Shown here in pieces: positions 33,626-41,741 of a DNA stretch of 41,741 nt; positions within the stretch are counted from its first letter, which is position 1; each line of letters starts with the position of its first letter. Both the position numbers and the translations under genes were made by a program. Origin of the DNA: Smittium culicis (taxonomy: Eukaryota > Kickxellomycota > Harpellomycetes > Harpellales > Legeriomycetaceae); the NCBI GenBank assembly GCA_001970855.1, contig LSSN01000535.1:1513-43253 (forward strand), written 5' to 3'. Below the pieces are notes generated by a model. The model did not search any database. It saw nothing but the letters and a program-made list of their open reading frames with translations, and was not told where the DNA came from.

Positions 33626-35934
33626 GATTCCTTTTTTTGCTTTTTCTGTTGTTGTTTTTTTTTTTTTTCCGTTTGTGCTAACTAAGAAGAAACAAAAAAT
33701 ACTGTTTATTGTGTTTTTTTATAGTATTTATGGCAATATACTTTAGAAAAAAGTGCTATTGATATTTAAACCTGCGGAATTTGACGATTTGATATTTTTG
33801 GTCTTATTGGATATTTACCACAATTGGTAAATAAATCATTTGACTTAACAAGAAAAAGTTTCAAAATTACTGCAAGATTTCTTATAATTTCTAGTAATAA
33901 CCACTCTATTAACTCAAAGATTCTTTTTTGTGACTAATGGCATGAGTATATACTACGGGTTTATAAATATAAATTGCTATTAACACATTTAACAATTATC
34001 CACAAAGCCACTATAGAACTATAAATCTTTTTGTTCTAAACTTATCCTTCAATTCAACTTATGAGCATTTTACCCTAAACAATATTAAATATTTTAATGG
34101 AAAGCAATTCACTTCTAAAAACTTTTTAAACCAATCCCATTCCTTGAAATTTCAGTAAATAATTATTTGAACCTTAAAACATTTTAATTTTTCAAGTTTG
34201 CATTTCACTTTCAAGCTATTATTTCTAAAATAGTTTAGAGCTTACATTCAATTTAATATCATTGATTATTTTAATGTGTTTTCATATACAATATAGCGTT
34301 TGGCTACACTTGTTTACAATAACTAAATAAATAAATTGAGCCTATGCTGAGAAAGCTTGCTACCGACATTGGATACGAATTCATTCGAACTAAGTACACT
34401 TTTCTACCGTTAATCTGTATACTAATTATTATTTTGTAGAGCTGAGAGCGGGGTGAATTTTTCACACTGATCTCAGTCTGTTTCGCCTTGTTCTTAAAGC
34501 TGAAAATATCTATTTACAACCCATTGACTCGTTTCTATGCTCGCTTTTATTGTTTATTCAATATATTTAATATTAAACTCGTGAAGGCGAAAACGTAAAG
34601 CATTGGAATTATTGTGTTAAATACTTTTAATATTTGATAAACTTTGTATAAAATACCATCACTATTTCTAACCTGTCTTATCAATACTCCAATCAAATTT
34701 TTATCGAATAAGGCAGACACTTTTCATTCTCCTGCATTAAATTATTGGTTGAAAGCGCAAAACAAAAAGCTATTACCGCTTTATATCAGAATATTTTTAT
34801 ATCTATTTATTGTGGTAATAAAACCAAGAAATAAATAACAGTGAATAATTTACATGTATAACAATGAAAATCCACCTTAGGAAACATATCCTATATATAA
34901 TCTAACGAAATAATAGTACCCTTAATTTGGAAAAAAAATCAAGTACCAACCACAATATCGGAGACCGAATGTATGGCTAAATCACAAAAAAATGGTGTTT
35001 ATGAATATAAAATAAATCAATACCAAAGTAAATATTCGAGTTAAAATATAAATTCAAAATTATATCTACAATATTATGAGCTATTAAAGAAACCAAAGTA
35101 AGATAAATCATTGAGTATTGAAACTTCTGCCTATAATAAAGGTTATTCATAATCGTTATAATTTTTTGATCGCTAAAAATTTTGTTAGTTCGTGCGATTC
35201 TTTTATTTTCAAACCCGAAAATTTTAAAGAATTTTTTCGTAATTTACTATAAAAATAGGGAAATTCTTTTCTTTGTTTTTTTTTTCGGTAAATTCCGGCA
35301 AATAAAACTTTTCTATAGATTTCTATTCTAATGTGTAAATATTAACTTTATACTTTATCGTCTCTAGCTCAAGTTTATGATATGGTTCAATTGATTTTTT
35401 CATTGAGTAATATCCAAAGAATATATCACAATAAATTTTTTTTTAAATTTTTTTTACAAAATATACATCAAATATACACTAAATTAATATATATATCAAA
35501 CGAAAACAGTTGTTCTTACATTTCTCATACTTTATCAAAGGCTTAAAAATTTTATATTTTAGCTTTTTTTATCTTAATTAATTGCGATCAAAGCTGAATT
35601 TGGTTATTTAGAATAATAAAATTATTTGACAGAACAAAAAGTTATTATATTTAAGAGGAATTTAGCGGTATAAAAAGAGTTCTGCTATGATTTGGAGTAT
35701 AAAAATGCATTTTTGAAAAATTAAAAGATATATTGAAGCTATAACATACTATAATTTAAATTAGTTATAAAATTTTATCATCTCAAGAATCCTATGAATA
35801 TGTAAAAGGATTAAAACACTTAATATAAATCGCTAATTATACATACAATATACGTAGCATTTATTTTTTATGATTGGTTTAATCAAATAAATATATACCA
35901 AGATTCAAAGCTATCTAAAAACGAATCTAAGCGC
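33626..35934. other. Upstream flank of FKBP12, grading into AT-rich desert
   Basis: No supported gene. The FKBP12 promoter should be in the first few hundred bases; a long T run sits at about 33655-33668. A patch at 34320-34560 is less AT-rich than its surroundings and contains CTGAGAGCGGGG and ACTGATCTCAGTCTG, but no reading frame or RNA I can identify. Beyond 34,800 the sequence is uniformly AT-rich. Confidence 0.45.
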
Positions 35935-36350
35935 CTGTGCACAAGTCCAACAATTGACAGCAATACATTTCATAGCCGTTTAGCAGATTATTTTATAATT
36001 GCTAGCTTGGTTAGTCGCACGCTTTGGTAGGAGACTGTTATTTATTAATCCTGTCAGATTTAGACTCTGAATATGAGTTCATTGATCTCAAAGAATTCAA
36101 TTTTTTTGGAACGATATTAATTGAATGACTGTTAGTAACTTCCGCTATTCAACCTATTTAAAGCAATGTCTGAAAGGATCATTCGGTTGGTAGTTTGATA
36201 GAATTTCCCTTTATGTTACGCAGCTAGTATACTGGCAGATGAATTTATTTTTGATAGAATATTATTTTTTTTATGCCTTGAACCATCTTTAATATTTTTT
36301 GGCAAACTTTACCGCGTAGTTTATATTATTGGTATCGTACTAATAAAATT
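35935..36350 (+). repeat. Decayed dispersed repeat, copy B
   Basis: This 416-bp segment is homologous to copy A at 2368-2788 in the same orientation. It starts with the same 15-mer CTGTGCACAAGTCCA and ends ATCGTACTAATAAAATT. The matching frame around 36155-36205 reads YLKQCLKGSFGW and then meets a stop. It is more AT-rich than copy A, so it appears further decayed. Confidence 0.6.
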
Positions 36351-39300
36351 AAAAATTAAAAAACACGGATCTAAGGAGATACGCTTATGAAAAAATGTAA
36401 GTTTTTAAATTAATATACTACAAAACTAGTATATATTCATGTGGTAAAAAAGATAGTATTAGGCAAATAATTTCTGATTCTATTTGTGCTTGATGTAAAA
36501 AATTGGACAAGAATAAAAAATCCCAAAGCCTGGTTATTAAAGTCAAGTTACACCGAGAAAATAATCCTGAGAATATAAAAAGTTATTTTAAAGGGGTAAT
36601 ATACAGATTCTGAGTTCAGTATTAATACGTTTATTAACGTTGCTAGCTAAAGTGAAACACTAAAATAAATTAACTTAGTTGAAAAAAAATCATAAAGCTA
36701 AACCATCCTTTCAATAATTAGCTACGTAAATAACCAATCATGCAAAGAGAAGAGTCAAAAATAATAATTATGATTGTATTTATATATAGCGTATTTAGTA
36801 TCTAGGATGATATTTCTTAAAAATAAAATTCTCAAAGCTAAAAAATTAATACTATGAGAAAAATCAAATTCATTAAACGTTTTGAAGATAGCTGAAAATC
36901 GTTCAGAAAAAAAAAAATTCTATTCGAAATCATTCTAGGAAAAAAAACCTTGATAAAATTGGTGTATAAATTTACTAATACTCATAATGTTTTATTCAAA
37001 GATAAAAAATCTCTAGTAATTGGAGAAAATAATAGATTGTAAATATACACGGAGAATAAAATAATATTCACTTTGAAAATTAAATTCTCTAAAGTTACAA
37101 ATAGAATTAAAAAAATATTTAAGGTATAAATATTTCGATGAAATATGTCTGTAATAAACATATTTAAAATATAATTATAGAATATATGAGAAATTTTTTT
37201 GAATAAACCTTGTATATTCATAAAAATAAATACATGATACTAAATAATGATAGAATAAGTAAATATATGTATAATTTTAATAAATCGTGTATAAATTTAA
37301 TAAAAATAGAATTTAATATCTGTTGTAAAATAATGGGAAATGAGAATAATTTTAAATTGATTTGACTTTAAAATTAATAATAGAAATAAAAAATTAATTA
37401 TATAGATTGCAATATTTTATAAATAATATAATGATAATATTATCTTCAAAATTATATGATAGCGATTAGAACCCGATACAAATTTTTCTTTTATTATTAA
37501 TTTATCAAATGTATCTAATTAATGAGATTTTTTCCCAAAAATTAGCTATTTTGGAATTCTATAAATTAAAAAAGCTATTATCTATTAAATAAATATTATC
37601 AGATAAAATCTGATTTGATTTCCTATACTTTTCAAATACAGATGAATTTAAAACTAGTTAATCAATATCATATAAAAAATATTAAGTTAAGTCGCATATG
37701 CACTAAAACATTGAATTTTTTTAAAATTATATAATTGAAATAAAAAAATAAAGAATATATACACTAGCAAAAATTCAAATTAAGAATAACGCATTAAATT
37801 AAAATACAAATTCAAATATTTATATTCAAAATTCAAAATTTAAAAAAAATAAAATAAAATAAAATAATAAAAAAAAATCTTTTTAATTTCAATTTAATCC
37901 TATAAACAGTGTGACATGTAATTCTAGAGTTTTAAATAAAAAATTTTTTTATTTTTTTTAAACATACATTCATATTATATGGTTGATCTTTTTGTTAAAT
38001 CCCAAATAAATCGAACATTATGAATTTATTATATTCAATTTAATCACTTTTTTTCTCTAAAATTGGAATGTTTTTGAAGGAACAGTGGTGTTATTTTTTA
38101 AGTTAGATTGATTTTTCTTTCTAAAAATTGTGTTTTTAAAATATATAAATCAACTCTACCGTTTAATTTTTAATAGTTGTATCGATGAGTAGATTTTAGT
38201 TTTGTGGAGAATGATACTAAAAATAATTTTTAATTTGTGAATGATCAAACGGTATAAAGAATAAAAAACGAAAGTTAATTATTAATGATAAAAATTTAGT
38301 TTTTATATGAAATTTTTACTAAAAAAAGTTTCAAACAATTAACAGAATTATAAGAATAATACTCGCATAAAAAATGCTACATAAAAAATAAAAAAAATTG
38401 TAAAGCTTTAATAATATATCGTTGAAAATAATTTTACAAAATATTTTAGATTTTATTTATGGGTTATTTACAAGATTTTTAAACTACAGATATAAAAGTA
38501 TAGTACTTATTTTAATAGTTTAGAAAATAAAATATTTAATCAAATTTTAATTTGATATTAAATAAAAGAAAAATATTATTTTGGCTAAGGAGTGAATAAA
38601 ATTTTAAATGATGATAAATTTTGAAAATTCAAAAATTTATCGGATGTTAGTGTTAAAATATTTCATATTTAGTTTGGAGCCCTAATTAAACCAATATACT
38701 TATCCAATTTATTTTGTAAAAAATATAACGCTAAATTAAAAATAAAAAAATTTTTTGAGACTATTTTGACATTTATTAAGACATGAAACAAAGAAATCAA
38801 ATCTCAATTATATTTATTTTATAGCTGAATCGAATATTATAAATATATGTATGTATTTTTCAAAAATTTGTATACCAAATTAAAAAACTAAAATCTAGCT
38901 CATGAGATTATTCATTCTTATAAAATAAATTTATAAAAGATAAAGAATTTTTTTTCTAGAAAAATTATTATTTATTTTTTAAATTATAGCTCTAATTTTT
39001 TCTTTTTTTTTGTATAATTTTAATAAAAATATTTCAGAATATTCTTTTTAGATACATAATAAGAATATAAATTACGTATTCCAGACTAAAAATAAAAATA
39101 TAAGTATAATAAATCTAATTTCCTGGCTTAGAATAAAACTCTGAATATTCAGTATCAATATTTTTGGAGGTATATAAATTCATAAATAGCTTTCCAGGAA
39201 AAAATTGATGTAAATAATTTCAAAAATAGCGCTAATTATTTTAATTTACCAAATATAATACTTGAAAAATATGTTGAAGATGAAATATCATTTAAAATAT

Positions 39301-41741
39301 AAAATATTTTAATATCTCGCATGTTTATTAAAATAAAAAAATATGTCAAAATAATAACATAAGGCATTAAAATTATAAAATTAAATATTTTTATCATATT
39401 TAATATTAATTGAAACAACTCGTAAAAATCCAAGAGGCTTATATTTTTTGAAAATTCGTACCAACAAACGTAAATCATTATTTTTAGAAATTAGTATATA
39501 AAATATCTATTTATATAAGAATTTCCTGCTAAAAAATATTAAATAGTTGGAATTTAAGTTAAAAATATTTATCATCAGTATTATAAGAATAAGATTCAAT
39601 TTTTTTAAAAAAATTATGTCAAGACATTTAAATTAACCAGAATAATATAGCATATGAAATAAAAATCAATTTAAAAAGTTTATATTTTAGCAAAAAATAG
39701 ATTTATAGCGACGTAAATTCAAAATTTAATGTTTTTTTATGACAAAATTATTATCCAAAATACTTTGATTAATTATAATTAATTTTTCTATTGTGAATAT
39801 TAATAATTCTATTTTAACTAAACTTATCATTTTTTATTTATCCGTGCTATTAAAATTTTAATTTTAAACCACGAAATTAAATACAACCATTGATAAAAAA
39901 AATTGAAATATCTTAACTAATAATAAAAGTCGTAAAACTTATTTTAAATTACAAAACTAATAAGATCTACTAGTTTCACATTTATCTTTTATACTATCGA
40001 TTATATATATTTATTTTATAAGTTTTGATTCAAATTATGACTCGATTTAATTCAAGGTTATTTATTGCAATATCTAGCCGCCAAAAAACTTTCTACAGTA
40101 ATAATATAAGGTTTATACCACAATAAAAAAACATGAATAGAGAGGAATTAAACATCAAAATCAAATTCCATGCTATATAAAAAATAAACAATTAAAAAAA
40201 TTATGTTCTCCATAATTTAAACTCAATGCAACTATAAATCAATTTTAATCAATATTATAAAGAAAAAGAGAGAGTAGGGCTGTTGTGAAAAAGTATAATT
40301 TCATAATTTAGCTTTAAGTTTTTATAGGTTTATTATAACCATATTTAACACATTACTCAATCGTTAATACTGGCGAATTTATAAAAAAAAATCTTACTAT
40401 TATTATTAAATTATAATTTAAACTGAATTTTTTTATAAAACCGGAGTAAATAAAGCATCATAAAGAATCACTGTTCGAATATGCTCAAAAAAATCAGAAT
40501 AACTTTAAAATTAATTTTGTTTTTATATTATTCTCTAGTTGAAATTTTTTGTTGGTATTTGGTGTAAATAAAATTAAATTATAATATAAAAAACAAATTT
40601 CAATATAAAATTTGTATCTATTATTAAGTTTTTTTTTAAAAATAATTTATACATAGCTGATATTATTACTAATTTTTCGAATAGTATTAATTTTTTTAGA
40701 AGATTCTAAACCACGAACTATTTATAAATCCCATATATCCATTTAACAAAGTTGGGTGTTTGTAAGAGATTTCACAAAATATAATTTTATAAATCTAAAA
40801 GGAACTACAAATAAAAGTTTCTGAAAAAAGTCTTCTTAGTTTAAGATGCTTTATAGTTTCTGGGAATTTTTAAATAATCAAATCTATAAACGTGAAAATA
40901 ATACACGAATATCGATTTAAAAGTCATTATAAATATATAAATTTAATTAAATGTAAAACATAAGAGGGTGTACGCTATATTTATTTTAATAATTATTATT
41001 TTAAAGATATATTATATGACTATTTTTTTAATAAAAAACTGTAATTTATATAAAACTATCTAATCAACCACTTTTTATTTATTATAAGTTAATTTGTGCC
41101 AGTTAAAATAGTATATTTTTACCATATTGGGGATTCTGATCAAAGAGTTCACATTGCTGCAGTATAATTTTATTGGCTTGGTAATTCAGATATTGAAAAT
41201 ATTATTGGGTGAAGTAAAAAGGCATTTTGATTTTTCCACTTATTCATTTCAATTAAGGATTTTTATTATCTAAATAAAAGTACCGTTTTTTTTTTATTTG
41301 GTTCTAATTAAAATGAAATTATATACACTGTAACACTTCACGCTATAAAATGGACTCTTCATAAAGAATCATTCATATTATGATTTTTTTAAAAAAATAA
41401 TATTAGAAAGGTAAATTACTTTTTTCAGAACAAATTTTGGGAAAATGCTTTACGAAATTAATAATTAATATAAAAATAGCCAAATGAAGACGAATAAAAA
41501 GTTATAGTCTTAAAAATAAAACCATATATAATTTTTGGAATATCGTGATACATATTAAATCGTTTAATTTAATTTTATCTAAAATTAAAATTTCTAAAAT
41601 TTAGCCAATAATTTTGTTATTTTTTATTTATTTTACAATACAGAACGTATAATTTCGAAAAAAAGCTTATTTTATATTTAAAATTAATCTCTGTTCCCAA
41701 GTTTTTAACATTTGAATCCAATGAAAGAGAAATATCGAATA
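36351..41741. other. AT-rich gene desert to the window end
   Basis: About 5.4 kb of extremely AT-rich DNA. Frames of 79-80 codons (36982-37221 and 39236-39478, minus strand) are rich in Ile, Phe, Leu and Asn, with no motif or gene structure, and I regard them as chance. No RNA gene, MITE or tandem array was recognised. Confidence 0.6.

Noticed and set aside
1..41741. CRISPR array, bacterial operon or biosynthetic cluster
   Set aside because: No spaced identical repeats of that type; the genes are intron-bearing eukaryotic housekeeping genes with unrelated roles.

Overview
The window looks like nuclear DNA of an AT-rich, intron-rich fungus. The evidence is a tight island of conserved eukaryotic housekeeping genes with short spliceosomal introns, nuclear tRNA genes without CCA ends, a Ty3/gypsy retrotransposon end and many short AT-rich repeats. 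The species cannot be fixed from the sequence. I lean towards an early-diverging or otherwise intron-rich lineage rather than a budding yeast, because single genes carry up to 11 introns.

Layout. Positions 1-168 hold the last codons of a Ty3/gypsy integrase. Positions 169-11,480 are a very AT-rich desert with two copies of a 192-bp TTAA-flanked MITE, a decayed 420-bp repeat and small tandem repeats. Positions 11,487-11,771 carry three minus-strand tRNA genes (Pro-TGG, Val-TAC, initiator Met-CAT), with a third MITE copy directly upstream. A second desert runs to about 16.1 kb. The gene island spans 16.3-33.6 kb: RTF1 (+), DNA primase large subunit PRI2 (-), a small unrecognised two-exon gene (+), NC2-beta/Dr1 (+), a peflin-type penta-EF-hand protein (+), a peroxisomal-type mitochondrial-carrier-family protein (+), a PMS1/PMS2-type MutL homologue (-) and FKBP12 (-). 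The fourth MITE copy lies between the last two. The rest, 33.6-41.7 kb, is desert again, with the second copy of the 420-bp repeat.

The genes are unrelated in pathway: Pol II elongation and chromatin (Rtf1), TBP repression (Dr1), replication priming (PRI2), mismatch repair (PMS1), calcium signalling (PEF), peroxisomal adenine-nucleotide transport and prolyl isomerisation (FKBP12). This is ordinary fungal gene packing, not a cluster. I rebuilt all gene models by hand from reading frames, splice signals and protein family motifs.

The most unusual observation is that RTF1 reads through an in-frame stop only if an AT-AC intron (5' ATAAGT, 3' TTTAC, 117 bp) is removed. That intron restores the frame and the exact residue spacing of the Rtf1 C-terminal helix. 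I found no CRISPR, defence system or clearly new multi-gene system.
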